Source: Massospora cicadina (lineage: Eukaryota > Entomophthoromycota > Entomophthoromycetes > Entomophthorales > Entomophthoraceae). Taken from it: a DNA stretch of 64,000 nt. Below are positions 10,305 to 22,100 of this stretch, piece by piece. The position numbers and the translations under genes were made by a program. Positions within the stretch are counted from its first letter, which is position 1; the number at the start of each line of letters is the position of its first letter. The notes beneath the pieces are model-generated. The model saw only the letters and a program-made list of their open reading frames with translations, was not told the DNA's origin and ran no database searches. The stretch spans positions 29,033 to 93,032 of the forward strand of contig JAKSZP010012186.1 in assembly GCA_022478985.1 (NCBI GenBank), read 5' to 3'.

Positions 10305-12365
10305 GCTAATGATTAGGACTCTCAACATAACAGGACTCTCATCTATTAAGTCCCTGGAGAAACTAGGGCTCCTGCTAAGCCCTCTGGTAGATGCGATTGC
10401 CCTGTAGGATTGCAAGTACACCACTGGAAAAGAGGAATAGTGGTCCAAGCTCTTTGTTCCATTACAAACATCATGGACTAGCTTTTGTGGGTTTTTGTCA
10501 TGGAAATGGCAGAAGAAGTTTAGACCAGCCTACCAGTCGGGGTGCATAAGCGCCCAAAAAGCAAGCCAGAATTCCAGAGGCATTTCTGACTGAATGGCAT
10601 TGTATGGAGCTGGGCATTGGGAAATGACAAATTGTTGGTGTAAGACAACAGTGAATGTAATCCCGAGAACAAACTAAATTGAGGCCGCCCCAGACCCTGG
10701 AGGTCTTGCTTCAGGGGATGGAACCCTAGAAATAGTTTCAATAAGTTCACCAGTATATGGGGCTGGTTTGACAGGGGAGACAAGAGGGCGGACTTACTTG
10801 AAGATGGTGGACATAATGCCACAAGATCCCAGTATATTGTTGACAAAAGTTCATATTGACAAGGTAAATTTCCAGAAGTATCAAGCTAGCTGAATCCAAT
10901 CTATGACAGTGGGGCCATAGTGACCATGAGTACTGGAAGAGCCCATCCAGTGTACAGACTGACAGGCCACCAGGGAAAAGCCATTGGGAATGCAGCCAGA
11001 AGGAAATCAATAAAATAAAGATTTATTGGTTTTTTGAGGTAAAATTTTATTGCAAAGGAAAAGGAAGGAAATTGGCCAACAATTTTCTCAGTATAATGCA
11101 ACTGATTAAATAGTAGTAAATTGATGCGGGGACAAGCCAGGATTGGGACCCTCAACTTTGACCTAACTGGTGAATAATTTGGGAATGGGGCAGATAGGTT
11201 CACAAGAACCAACATTGAAAAATTTGGTGGCAGGCCGAGTCAAAGTCGGTTTGACCTCAAACGTCTGAAGTGAGGCTTAGCTACATTTCCAATGGTTGGC
11301 GCGATGGCGTTTGGCCCATTGAGCAGCAGGAATCCCTTAAGGCCACCCCATGTAGGGGCAGTCCCAATTGGTTGGGAATGGATTCAGGATACCCAACTCT
11401 CCCATACCAGGTCGCTGGGCTGTTTGTTTGGTCAAAAGCATTGCATTAGCTGCAACACCCAATTTTCCAGAAGGGAGCTTCAAACCCTCATTGATGGTAC
11501 CAGATGCTATTACCTGCTATTGGGGATGATCTCTGAGGATTTTGGGAGGGGGGTGATTTTTGCAATTGTAGTGTTAGCTGAATCGAAACCATCAGCAATT
11601 CTGGCCAATAGATCAGTCTTCATCCCTTTTTGACCACCTGGAATCTTAACATCAGGCTGATTACCAATCAACATTGTACCGATCGATTTTATTTTGGCGA
11701 TCTTAATGCAGATTTCACTGATTAACTGTAACAGTTCTGCTGAGGTGAGTGTGGGCACTGGGGGAGGGATCTGAAGTGGAAGAGCTGTTACCCAGCGCTT
11801 GTCTACCATGTGGGCAAGATCACCCTGAGTAATGAGGGGTACAGCCACCCTCTTCAGTACCTTCTTACTCAGGAATGGGAAAATGGCCCAACCAACGCAC
11901 AGGGGACATTCCCCAGGACTTACAGTTTTTAGTCAAAGCATCAGCTGCCATCACAATCACCAACCACTACTCTTATTTGGAAGGAAGGGTTCTAATTATG
12001 GACTTCAATAGGGGGAACCAATCATAACATGTTACATCAGTATATGCCCCTGTTGAAGCGGACAAGAGGAAGAGTTATTGGTCAACTTAATCGACTTGAA
12101 CCTTCCAGAAGAAACGATTTACTTATGGGACTTTTAATTGCTGGCTGGAAGGAACTTGTGGCAGATGGCCATATGTCATGAACCCACCAATAAGATCGAG
12201 ACAATTACAACAATTAATGATAAAAAAGGTCTTTAAGATGCCAAACCACACTCAGAATCAAATTTTTCCAAATATGAAGCGGCCCAACAATATATATAAT
12301 CAATTAATCAGTGCTACTCGACTGGATTGGGTACTCAATCCCGCATCATTGTAAATACAAGCTGA
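10305..12365 (+). pseudogene. LINE L1 ORF2 apurinic-type endonuclease, split
   Basis: The endonuclease nicks target DNA to prime reverse transcription. The N-terminal part (10310-10546) reads LRTLNITGLSSIKSLEKLGL and then a VDAIAL-x-DCKY block, the usual LN-GL and LQE-like motifs. After the insert, 11836-12365 gives GTATLFSTFLL, ITNHYSYLEGRVLIMDFNRG, VTSVYAPVEADKRK, YGTFNCWLEG (the GDFN-like block) and SATRLDWVLNP near the C-terminus. The catalytic GDFN is degenerate, and several stops lie in the frame. Confidence 0.8.
10547..11835. mobile_element. 1.29-kb insert in LINE endonuclease, 8-bp target duplication
   Basis: The endonuclease reading jumps cleanly across this segment. It is bounded by GGGGTGCA (10539-10546) and GGGGTACA (11836-11843), an 8-bp direct repeat with one mismatch. 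The longest plausible frame is minus 11848-11510 (112 codons, with IPPPVPTLTSAELLQLIS); the product is unrecognised. An AATAAA-rich stretch is at 11005-11020. I see no clear terminal inverted repeats. An 8-bp duplication fits hAT-like transposons, but the class is not established. Confidence 0.6.
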
Positions 12366-12724
12366 AAAACTTGCAACAATTGACCTGCACCTATAAAATC
12401 ATATAATGGTGAAATATAGCATTCAATTAAAGAAAGAACTTCCCAAGAAACATCGCTGGAAAAGGATGCTTCCTAAGAATGTAAATCTGGTACAGGTAAT
12501 AGATCAGATGAAAATACATGCAGAATAATTAGGTAAACGCACTGACTCATATATTTTGCGGAAGCAATGGCAAACTCTAAAAACGAAAATATTGTCTGCT
12601 CCAGCACACGCAGCCTCCCGCCACATAATAAAAGAAATGGCAGAGCTTGCTAAGGCTCAAAGAACATTAACCATCAGGAAAGATACTCACCACATAGCGG
12701 CTACTCATCACAGTGGGATAGGGA

Positions 12725-13890
12725 TTGGGTAATCAAACACTGATCATCAAGGATCATAAAAAACTTCAAATGCACATGAAGGCCCTCCAAGAAGGGGACA
12801 GATGGGCCGTTCAAGGGGATCTGCCGCCCAAGTTTTTCTACCAGACTTACATGGTGAGGTCCAAAAACTTCCTTCTCACTGAACTCCAAACACACGATGG
12901 CCAGACAACAAGCAGTCCAGAAGCAGTAGCATCTATCACCCACTCCTACCACTCAGAACTTTACAAGGCGGTCTCAACAGAGGAAGCCGCTAAGGACTAC
13001 TTTATTACTGTTCCTAGCCACGCCGAGCATTTAGCCAACCTTGTTGACCCTATAACGGAGGAAGAGCTCACACAGGTTCTGCGGAGACTCCCCACCAAAA
13101 GTCACCTGGACCAGATGGTATACCATATGAGTACAATAAAGCACACTATGAAGCAATAAATAAACCCATGCTCTCCCTCTTCAACTCAAGTTTGAAAGAG
13201 GGGAGAGTAATATCAGGAGCCGCGAAAACCTACACCATAGTGCTCCACAAAAAGGGGACATTACTGACCTGAATAGTTGGCACCCAATATTTCTAATTAA
13301 CGCGGACATGAAAATAATGGCGAATATTATGGCTAAGCATCTCTCAGAAAAAGCAAAGATTGTATTGCCCCACAACAACATGGTTTTACCCCAGGGAAGA
13401 GCATCTGGGACAACATTCACCAAGTAACAAATACACTAGGAGAAGCCTTCAAGGGTACGATTTTCTTTCTTGACCAAGCCAAGGCATATGATAGAGTAGA
13501 TTGGGAAGTACTTGGCGGCAATACTTCACAAGAAAGGCATCCTCAAACCCTAACTCATGGGTAGAAAACTATCAATTGTCATCCACCTTCTCAGTTCTTG
13601 TTTCAGCCTTTGTTTCACCTTCTGTTACACCAGAAAGAGGCCTTCATCATGGAGAACAACTTAACCCTATCCTGTAAATTCTCAATTGACCCCCTCTTAC
13701 GGGTGATGGAGAAACACTTAGCTGATATTTTGTGTAAGGGTCAAAAGTCACTAAAGGTTTTGGCCTTTGCGGATGACTGTGTGGTAGGGATCTCTTACAA
13801 GGCAGATTCTAATGAGGTAGAGGAGATAATCAGCCTATATAAAAAAGTATCCCAAGAAAAACTAAGTAAAACAAATTACAAGCTCTGGAG
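12725..13890 (+). pseudogene. LINE L1 ORF2 reverse transcriptase
   Basis: An open stretch at 12725-13159 holds the pre-RT region and leads into RT: LPTKSHLDQMVYHM stands for the usual P-GxSPGPDG block, then AKTYTIVLHKKGD (RT block 2), and NIMAKHLSEKAKIVLP followed by PQGRASG. After frameshifts come VSAFVSPSVTPERGLHHGE (the GVRQGCPLSP-like block) and, in the frame of 13598-13894, LKVLAFADDCVVG with an intact FADD active site. The domain order is that of L1-type LINEs. At least four frame changes disable it. Confidence 0.88.
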
Positions 13891-14099
13891 TTAACAAATA
13901 TTAAGCACCAAGGACCTGAAAATAAGAGGACAAAAAGAAAAGTCACAAACCAACGCAAAGTGAAGGAATAAAAGTTCTTAGCTTTATCCACCTCCTTTCA
14001 GATCCTTGCCCAAAGATTAATCATCAGACACCTAGGGATTCCCATCACAAGCGCGGGTATAACAACTCAAGTTGTGAAAGAAAGCTACTTTAGGATATC

Positions 14100-15300
14100 C
14101 AAAGGACAGTGGCAAGGTGGGTGTTCAGGAAGGCATCCTTGGCTGGAAAAACCGCCTTGCCAACACTATGCTTTACTCGAAGATTTGGTATCCTGAACAC
14201 ACTATTGATAAGCAATTTTTTTATCAACTCACAGCAATACTACAACCATGGCTCTGGGCGCGCGCCCCCCAATCAGAATCATCACACTAAGGGGGCCAGC
14301 TTCTGAAGGCGGGATGGGGATAATTGGTTCTGAATGCAACGCTGTGGACATTTTCATGAAGCAGGTCAGAGCTGGGACTTTGCAGGAAGGGATTTCGCCT
14401 CCATGGGCATCTGCAGCAAGGACCCAAGTAGCTAAAAACCTGGCCCTCAGGAACCCAGGATACAAAACCACACCATACAACTACCTAGGTTCACGCCCAG
14501 GGTTAATAGGGCTATGGAACATGAAGCCTGAGGCCAAGGCGATGCTCAATTATTTTTAAAATATTAAAACTTCAAGCCAAGGATCAAAACTTGAAACCTA
14601 AGAAGCACGCCAAGGGCAAAAACGAATAAATAAAACATGACTGGCATGCAGTGCCACCAAGCGGTGAAGATCCCACAGGCTAATGCATCTAGCCAATCCT
14701 CACACTGGATTTCTAGGGGATAACATACCCACCCAGGCTCCACAATACTATCTAGAGAATTTCAAGCAAGCCTCTCCCCACACCAAGATTATAACTCTGC
14801 ACTGGAGAGTCGCAAAGCGCCTGTTTTACATAGGGAGCGCTCAAACGCAGTGCACAGGCAGTGCGCGGTATGCAATGAAGAGGATTTGCTTCACCAAAGG
14901 TATGTTACTTATAAAATGGTAGAAAAGATCTGGGGGGAAGCGGTGCGTTTAGCACAGCTACAAACCACAAACTTTAGCTATCTAACTAAAGACTTCCTTT
15001 TCCAGTTAGGGTCATGGCAATGAGACTGCAAATGCAACAAAATAATTTTTGTTTTAGCACTATGGGCGATTCACTGTAACTGGTTAGCTTCTACTGCAAG
15101 CCCTCAAGGGTCTGGCCCATCTAGGGCCATCAACAACTTTCGCCTATGTTTAAATAAAATTTTTGGCTACTGGTTGTTTAAGGAAGTCATTCCACTGAGA
15201 TATTGTGCATGAGTAGCGTCATGGGAATTTTCCACATGTTTGAAATATCTGAAGTGCACCAAACATGTTTATAGAATCCCTCTCCCCAAGAATTGGAGGC
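14100..15300 (+). pseudogene. LINE L1 ORF2 C-terminal region with zinc knuckle
   Basis: At 14248-14559 the frame reads PPIRIITLRGPASEGGMGII, the post-RT block near the GGxG motif of L1-type ORF2. Around 14860-14890, QCAVCNEEDLLHQRYV supplies the C-x2-C...H knuckle that usually ends LINE ORF2, followed by conserved aromatic sequence (VLALWAIHCNWL, FGYWLF). It is the tail of the same ORF2, with frame changes near 14560 and 14920. Confidence 0.75.
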
Positions 15301-15377
15301 CTCCCTAAACAGCAACCCACAGTAAGGCGCGACGCCTGAGGCTGTGTGATTAACACCAAAGCCCTTTTTCTTGCTGC

Positions 15378-15950
15378 TTTACAGATGCTGGGTTTTTCCT
15401 ATTTTAGATGAAATCCTTGTCTAGGGGAAGGTCAATACATTCATACGAGGGACACAACTCCCAAATGGCCCAATATGTTCAATAAAGTAGTTTGACTCTA
15501 TGATATCAGTTGGTATACTAAATTTGGGGTTTTACTTGAATTACTCCAAATTTGGGAAATATTTACATCCTTAATTCCTGGGTCACGTGAAGCGGAGTTT
15601 CTACTGATCCAGCCACAAGGGCGGCAAAATCTCTGAGGATGGCCATGCGGCGGTCAATCCATAAGATCAGGAAAGATCCTGAATGGATGGGGCCATGACG
15701 ATCCTCAAGGCACCATGTCCCCACACACCCTATACATATATTTACTTTTTATTTAAAGAAAGCACTTTTTCAGAAGAAATTTATTTATATTATTTTATTT
15801 AAGCCCTTATTTTATTATAATGAACAAAAACTTATCCAACCTTGAATCTAAAGTAGCCCCTGTCCTCTCAGCTGACCATAGCCTCCTGCAGTCAGCCACC
15901 ATATTGGTTTCCCAGCATTAGCACCAGCATGCGCATCTGGCAGAAACTTG
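15378..15950 (+). repeat. N 5' LTR
   Basis: Aligned to 17481-18079 through shared blocks such as TGGGGTTTTACTTGAATTAC and GGCGGTCAATCCATAAGATC. Holds the pre-insertion version of the site where the right LTR carries an ultrashort retroposon. A TATA-like and AATAAA-poor stretch lies near 15730-15830. Confidence 0.85.
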
Positions 15951-15955
15951 ATATC

Positions 15956-15973
15956 TGGTGCTCACTACAAAAG
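15956..15973 (+). other. N primer-binding site
   Basis: TGGTGCTCACTACAAAAG. It matches the first 14 bases of the A2/C site and then diverges, so the same tRNA is likely. Confidence 0.7.
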
Positions 15974-16563
15974 CGCTTCCAAGGCGCACCCTGAGGAGTT
16001 ACCCTCAATCTTGAACAAAAAATCAATCTACAGTGAGAACTCCAGACACTGATCTTCTGACCTACCTCCGTTGGAATGTCCAAGAAACAATGATGGTGGG
16101 GCCAACTTTCCAATGAAAACCTTTGAGTGTATCCCAGAAGACTTCATGCACTTCAGAACTCCCAAGCAGTTGAAACCTTTGCTTGACCTGTTAAGAACGC
16201 CTAAAGAATTTGAAAAATATGTTATTGAGCAAAAATGCTAGCATCATAAAGAAAAAGGATGAAAGAAGGCAGTATTATGTTACAGGGATCAAGCATTACG
16301 TTTCAAGAGGATGTGGGATGCTAAGAGAAAAGAAACTTTTGAATATATCACACAGTGGAATAACTATTGGAACGCTAACACCTGTCTACTGTGATGAGAA
16401 AGTTATGTTCAAAAACCTGTTGTCTTTGAACAATACCAAAAAGAAATTGGCCAAGCTACAACACATCCTCCGATCAAAAAAATACTAAAATAATCAGAGT
16501 TCTCAAATTTTTTAATAAAAACGCTTTTTTAATACTAATATTTATTTAGGTATTAAAAAATGA

Positions 16564-17652
16564 AAACCACCTCTCGATGTCATTTCCCACTCTGCTGCTT
16601 CAGAGCAGAAACTGGAAACAAAGCTCATAGCCAATTTGAACCCAAAAGTGCCGAGTGACAAATCAAATTTGGCCAGTGAGCATTGACAACACCAAATTGA
16701 TGAAATTGGGACAAGTCAAGAACTAGCTTTCAAACTTGACAAAGGAAGTAAACCTCAAGAATTTTCTGGAAGCCTTGAAAACAATTGGTGTGACAATGTG
16801 CTAAAACTGCCAGACAAAATACTTGGGAATTATCTTTGCGCAATTGGTGACAAGCTCGATGTCTCCCTTCCAGCAAATCTAAATCTTGTCTACTTTAATG
16901 GCTCCCCTCCAGAGATCAGGTCAGATATTACTAAAATGAAGTATCAAGATTACCTGGTTCAGCTCTCAGATTGAGATAATGCAAATCCTGACAAAAACGT
17001 GGGTCCCAACAAAGTGAAGCTCAAGGAACCAGCTGACATCACCTCTGCTACTAATGCCAACCATGTCAAGGAAGAGTTAACATGTGCTAGTCGCAATCAC
17101 ATTATGCCTGACAATATCCTTGAGACCAAAAATCGCGCTTCCCAAACAAGTGGCCCACTAAAGCAAATCTGCGCAATGATCAAGCATGATTTCCAGATTT
17201 AAGCCTTCACCAAGGCGAGTGGCATCACTCTCATCAATGTGTATGGGCCCTGCATTGGACAGTGGGACCACCAGAGTGTCAAGAGGGAGGAAAGGAATTC
17301 CATCACCTCATACAACCGCAACTTCACTGGGTGCAATGATGGCAACCCTTCCACTCACGCCTTTGCCAGCCTGGTCTGCATCAAGCATGAGGCTCCGTAA
17401 ACCCTCAAATTTGAGTTCTCCATCTACATCAACCCTCAGGCCACGACTTACTCCCCTAGGACAAGGCTTGGGGGAGGCTCTTTCAGGATTCTCCCTGGTT
17501 TAGGTGAAAGCCTTGTTCAGGTGAAAGGTCAATACATTCATATGAGGGGCACAACTCCCAAATGGCCCAATAAGTTTGAGAATGGAGCTCAACTCTTTGT
17601 TATCAGTTGGTATACTTTTTTAGTACTAGATGGTTATCAGTTGGTATACTAA
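16564..17652 (+). pseudogene. Unrecognised 363-codon frame in element N
   Basis: One reading frame runs from 16564 to 17652 with only four in-frame stops (at 16684, 16972, 17200 and 17398) and no frameshift, much more intact than the surrounding elements. It includes [58 protein letters not shown] and LGGGSFRILPGLGESLVQVK, and continues about 170 bases into the right LTR. I recognise no domain. It is not protease, RT or integrase; a Gag or a captured host gene are both possible. The low density of breaks suggests selection until recently. Confidence 0.55.
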
Positions 17653-18079
17653 ATTTGGGGTTTTACTTGAATTACTCCAAATTTGGAGAATATTTACATC
17701 ACCAGTTCCTGAGGCTTGTGAAGCTAAGTTTCCACTGATCCAGCCACAAGAATGGCGAAATTGTTGAGGATGCCCATGAGGCGGTCAATCCATAAGATCA
17801 GGAAAGATCTTGAATGGATGGGGCCGCGATGATCCTTGAGGCGCTGGTCCCCATGTACCCTATAAATATCAACACCTTTTAATTTATTAAAGCACTTTTT
17901 CAGCAGAATTTTATTTATATTATTTTATTTATGCTCTTATTTTATTCTAATGAACAAAGTCTCTTTCTGACCTTGCATCTAAAGTGGCCCCTGTCCTCTC
18001 AGCTGACCATAGCCTCCTGAAGTCAGCCACCATATTGGGTTTCCCAGCATTAGCACCAGCGAGCACATCTAGCAGAAAC
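17481..18079 (+). repeat. N 3' LTR
   Basis: Partner of 15378-15950. It differs from it mainly by substitutions and by a 34-bp insertion (17616-17649: a 17-bp retroposon plus a 17-bp target duplication). Confidence 0.85.
17616..17632 (-). mobile_element. Ultrashort retroposon, copy 1 (17 bp)
   Basis: On the minus strand it reads CATCTAGTACTAAAAAA. It is flanked by perfect 17-bp repeats GTTATCAGTTGGTATAC (17599-17615 and 17633-17649). The sister LTR at 15503-15519 has this site once, with no insert, which proves a recent insertion. Confidence 0.85.
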
Positions 18080-19159
18080 CCAATAATAGCTTTAGTCCCA
18101 ATTTACTCACCCCCATCTCTCAAGTGACTCATCTCAGGTCACGTACTCCTATTAAAGTTCAAATTAAAATTTAAAAACCCGTATTTAAATTGATCTCTGC
18201 AAACTATGCCAGTTTTTAATATCCACCATTCTTTCTCATCAATCCAGAAAAGTATGCCACCATATGGATTCTGGTTCTAATGATCATTGAGTGGTCATTC
18301 ATAACATCAATCTATCAACTGATCACGCTCTAGTAAAGCTGTGAAGAATTATTTTCCTGAATTGAATTTCTAATCCATCATACTCAAAGTCCCCCTCAAA
18401 CCTAAGATTCGCCTTGCCAATCCACTACAGGCAGGTGCAATCTGGAAAATTAGGGGCTTGCCAATGTGCTGATTCTGAAATGTTGCTTTATAAATGAAGA
18501 ATTCATGTCCACCCAACCTGAAAGGGGTTCCAGGCTCTGGATCATATGGAGAACCTTTCTTTTGAGCTATTTGCTCTTGTTTGTTAATAGAAATGATTTA
18601 TCGCCCTGACACCTTTAAAAGCCCACACACAGTAGTTTAATCCAACCTATCAGCTTTGTAATATTAATGCTCACCCAACCTATATTCTATAACTGATCTA
18701 AATTAATTTTTAGATTTGTTGACTTTAATCATGATCCATTATCCCATGATGCCCTTGGTGGCTATCAGCGGCCTAATGGCGAATCTGAGTACCTTAAGGT
18801 ACCTATCAGAGGCTAGCAACTGCAAGTTCAGGAGGAGTGGATGTCCTACATGCCTCCCCACCATTAAGGAATTGCACCATCGAGAACAGCGGTTGCCCCA
18901 AGCAGCCATTTTGTTTAAAATGGGTCTTTGGTATGTTTTAAATTTTAATTCCTCTTACAGAATTCCTAAGCGTTCCTCCTTCAAGACATTAGGACGACCT
19001 TGACTCTGAAATTCTGGGCCTTTCACTGAGCTGTGAAACATCCAAACTTGAAGCTCAGTATTACTCTAACATCAGCTGTATATCAAGTGTGCTTAAAATC
19101 AGTCATTATCATGATTATTTCAAGGATCTAAATAAGGTTTAAAATGCTTGGAATGGCGC
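18080..19159. other. Unassigned sequence
   Basis: Between element N and the tandem array. A 95-codon plus frame (18716-19003) has no recognisable motif and looks like chance. No LTR, SINE or RT signal seen. Confidence 0.45.
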
Positions 19160-22100
19160 CTAAAAATATCACTTTCAGAAGAACAAGTCCCTCTAAATTG
19201 CCTAGTGACGCACCATGTGATCAAATAAGAACTTATTGCAACTGTCTCAACCCTTTCAATCATTACCCCTGAGAAAGTTGCTAACTTGTCAGTAAGGGCA
19301 TTAACGCTTGGTTGGCCTCAATCACTTGGCGTGCAAATGAAAATGAGAAAAAATTTTGTGCTCAAAATCCCAGTTAAAAACGCGGGATAAATTTTGGGAG
19401 GGAAATCTTATAGATGCTCAAGCTGAGCTCTGGCCACCTGTGTGGCTACAATAATGGGATCAAGACCACGCTTCCTTCTAGGATTCCCTATTATCTGGCC
19501 TTACCTGACCATTAGGTTCTAAAGGTCTTGGGCTATCATTCCAGTTGTAATGAGCGTAAAAATATGCAACACTTTCATGGGATTCTAAAAATTGGTTTCT
19601 TCACACATACCAACTGCATAAATTTTAAAAACAATTCAAAAAACTAAAAAACGTGACTACCAAGTGGGAGCTTTGATATATGCAAATGGGTCTACTATCT
19701 TAAAGAAATAAATGAGAATTCCAAATGAGGAAATAAGGAACACATCTCACCTTGATATACAATTGCTAGAAAGAATTAAATATAATGATAATATATCTTT
19801 TGGCATGTGGGCATAAAATAATTCTGATATACTAGCAACTCGCTGGCTGGTGTCTTAGAGCATAAACTCTAAAAGCTTGAAAAAGTATCTAAATCTATTG
19901 ATAAATATCCCAAAGAAATAAATTTCTAAATCTAGTATTATTAGAGCTAAAGGTTTGCACTAATTGTTGAAATACATTCCTTAGTCCAAACCTTAATAAA
20001 ATTTATGTAAAATTGTTTGATTGTTACATAACCCTTAACAAAAAGAAATCCTGATGTAGTTGAACCAGCACCATCAAGGTGGGGAATTGCAATTTAGCAA
20101 TCTCTCAACTGATAGTTTTGTAAAAGGAAATATTGGACAAATCAGATGAAAATTTTGTGGACCTAGAAGGTGCTAACGTTTCTCATGATGGTCTCCTTAT
20201 GGGTGCAAGAGTCTTCAACTGCCAGAAGTCCAAACAATCACCCCATAATTCTCACTCTCCTTTTCTAAGAATTCAGTAAAAATTAGGAATAAGATTTGAG
20301 GGTCTAGGTGATGCTTGGGACTTTCACCAAGTGATCGTCTTTAAGGCTGGTTGGCACCATGAACCCACCAAGAAAAAGGTTACTGAAATAATGTATTGGA
20401 TGAAATTACCAAGACCTCACGTTCCATTTAACATTTAAAATTTTAAACTTAAAGAGAGTTTGCTCATTCATTTAGCTAAATAGGTAAGCATAAAGTTCTT
20501 AAAAATCATGGCACCAACAGTACTAGAAGCTAGTTTGTATTTTCTAAATTTGCCATCTCAAAATATCCATACAAGACAATTTAACCACATAAAAAATCTC
20601 CAACAGTTTGGAGTGTGGTTGGGCATTCACACCGCGTCAGCCTCTGTCATCTGGAAGGTAAACACAAATGAACACAAGCTTATCCTCCCAATCTCATATT
20701 AAAACGTAGCCAAGCTTTGGGAAGGAAAACTGAATAGATGCTGTTAGGATTTCCCTACAACCACATTATCCAGTTATCAGTTTAGAGTGCCTTATATAAT
20801 CAGGGATGGCTTGCCCCAATGGAAAAGTAGAGTTATCAATATTAAAAACTACTGAATGGACCCTTCTTTAATGAATTTTTAGAAGAAGGTACTAATAGGA
20901 CTCAATCCCAGTAATTAATATATACGGTTCATTAGAATGATATCCAACAATGTTAAGTGATTTGGTTGATTCTAAAATTAATTAGCAATATGTATCAATT
21001 GGGTTTACATAACCAATTGATAAGGGTGGTTAAAATTAATGATGCATCAATAGCGCTTGTTATGTCAGTAACTAGTAGGTTAATATGGGTGAAACAGTCT
21101 AATGTAAATGGGTAATCATTCCGTTGCCTGAGTATGGTCATTAATTTATAATATAAATCTACTGAAATTGGTCAAAGACAATGGAACATGTTATTTCAGG
21201 TGCCAATCTAGTAAGTATTATGATATAGTTAATGAGGATTGTTGACTAGGTGGGTGAACAGCTGAAGAGTTAATCCATCATTGATGTGCTTCTTTAGGGT
21301 AATATATTTTTAGAGAATTCCGTAATTAATAAGGCGCCAACCAAATGGTTGTGCGACAACTTCCTATATAAAACCCTTGGTATAATTAAATAAAACAGAC
21401 TAAGAATTGTCTACTTCTACATATTTATCATATATTTGTCCTTATCAAAAAAGTCTGGATTATTAATTATCCTAATCTATTTTTTCATCAAGTCAGTAAG
21501 AATACTTGAGTGGAGTCTAGAACCACTTATAGAGAAGAATTGAATTGCTATTTTTTTCTACAATTAGTAACCTTTTCTATTCTTACACTAGAGTCAAAAA
21601 CCTGTGCAGTAAACTAGAAAGTTTACATATTCTTAAGATGACTTCTGGCCATCCACATGGCTAAATCAATGGCTCAAGCCCACAAAATTTTATAGGATTC
21701 CCTTTGAGTAGCATCAAATGACCATAAGATTCTGGAGGTTATGGGATTTCTGCGCCAACTGTAAACAGTTCTAAAATGTGCAACGCCTTTTTGGCGTTCT
21801 TGGATCTGGTTTTATTCAACATATTAACTGCAATATTTAGTAAATTTTACATAACCTTAAAAACGTGAATCCCAAGTGGGAGCTCTGACATAGCAGATGG
21901 GATTTTTTAGATAAAGAAACTAGAGTTCCAAGTTAGGAAAGGGGGAACAAATCCACAATTTGATAAATAATAGCCCTGCAAGAGCTATTTGAGTTAATAA
22001 CAATATAGGCGTGAAAGACTAAAATAATTTTAAAATTAATTAGCTTGCTGTATGATGATTGATGCTTAATTTGATAACTTGATTATAATTAAATCTGATT

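Larger units (their letters stand above)
9192..15300 (+). mobile_element. L1/Tx1-like LINE, copy L1 (non-LTR retrotransposon)
   Basis: ORF1-like, endonuclease, reverse transcriptase and C-terminal zinc-knuckle segments follow in the order expected of an L1-type LINE. A 1.29-kb foreign insert (10547-11835) splits the endonuclease. The 3' end cannot be placed, since element N begins at about 15378. A second copy starts near 63500, and the ORF1 of the two can be matched. Every segment is frameshifted, so this copy is dead. Confidence 0.85.
15378..18079 (+). mobile_element. Small LTR retrotransposon N (non-autonomous)
   Basis: Direct repeats of about 0.58 kb (15378-15950 and 17481-18079) flank only ~1.5 kb. 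A primer-binding site TGGTGCTCACTACAAAAG follows the left LTR, and a purine tract (GGGGGAGG, about 17470) precedes the right one. No RT, protease or integrase is visible. It carries one long unrecognised frame (16564-17652). It must have relied on enzymes from another element, and the shared primer site points to relatives of A or C. Confidence 0.82.

Noticed and set aside
10547..11835. Firm hAT transposon call
   Set aside because: The 8-bp duplication fits, but no terminal inverted repeats or transposase motif were seen.
15892..16113. 73-codon minus frame across the N LTR edge
   Set aside because: Crosses the LTR/primer-site junction on the wrong strand.
16210..16488. 92-codon plus frame in element N
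   Set aside because: Lies in a different frame from the long coherent reading and ends in low-complexity Lys/Asn-rich sequence; not separable from chance.
18716..19003. 95-codon plus frame as a gene
   Set aside because: No motif, and length expected by chance in this much sequence.
20508..20702. 64-codon plus frame inside the tandem array
   Set aside because: Only loosely similar in the next unit, where stops and frame changes break it; no sign that the array codes for protein.
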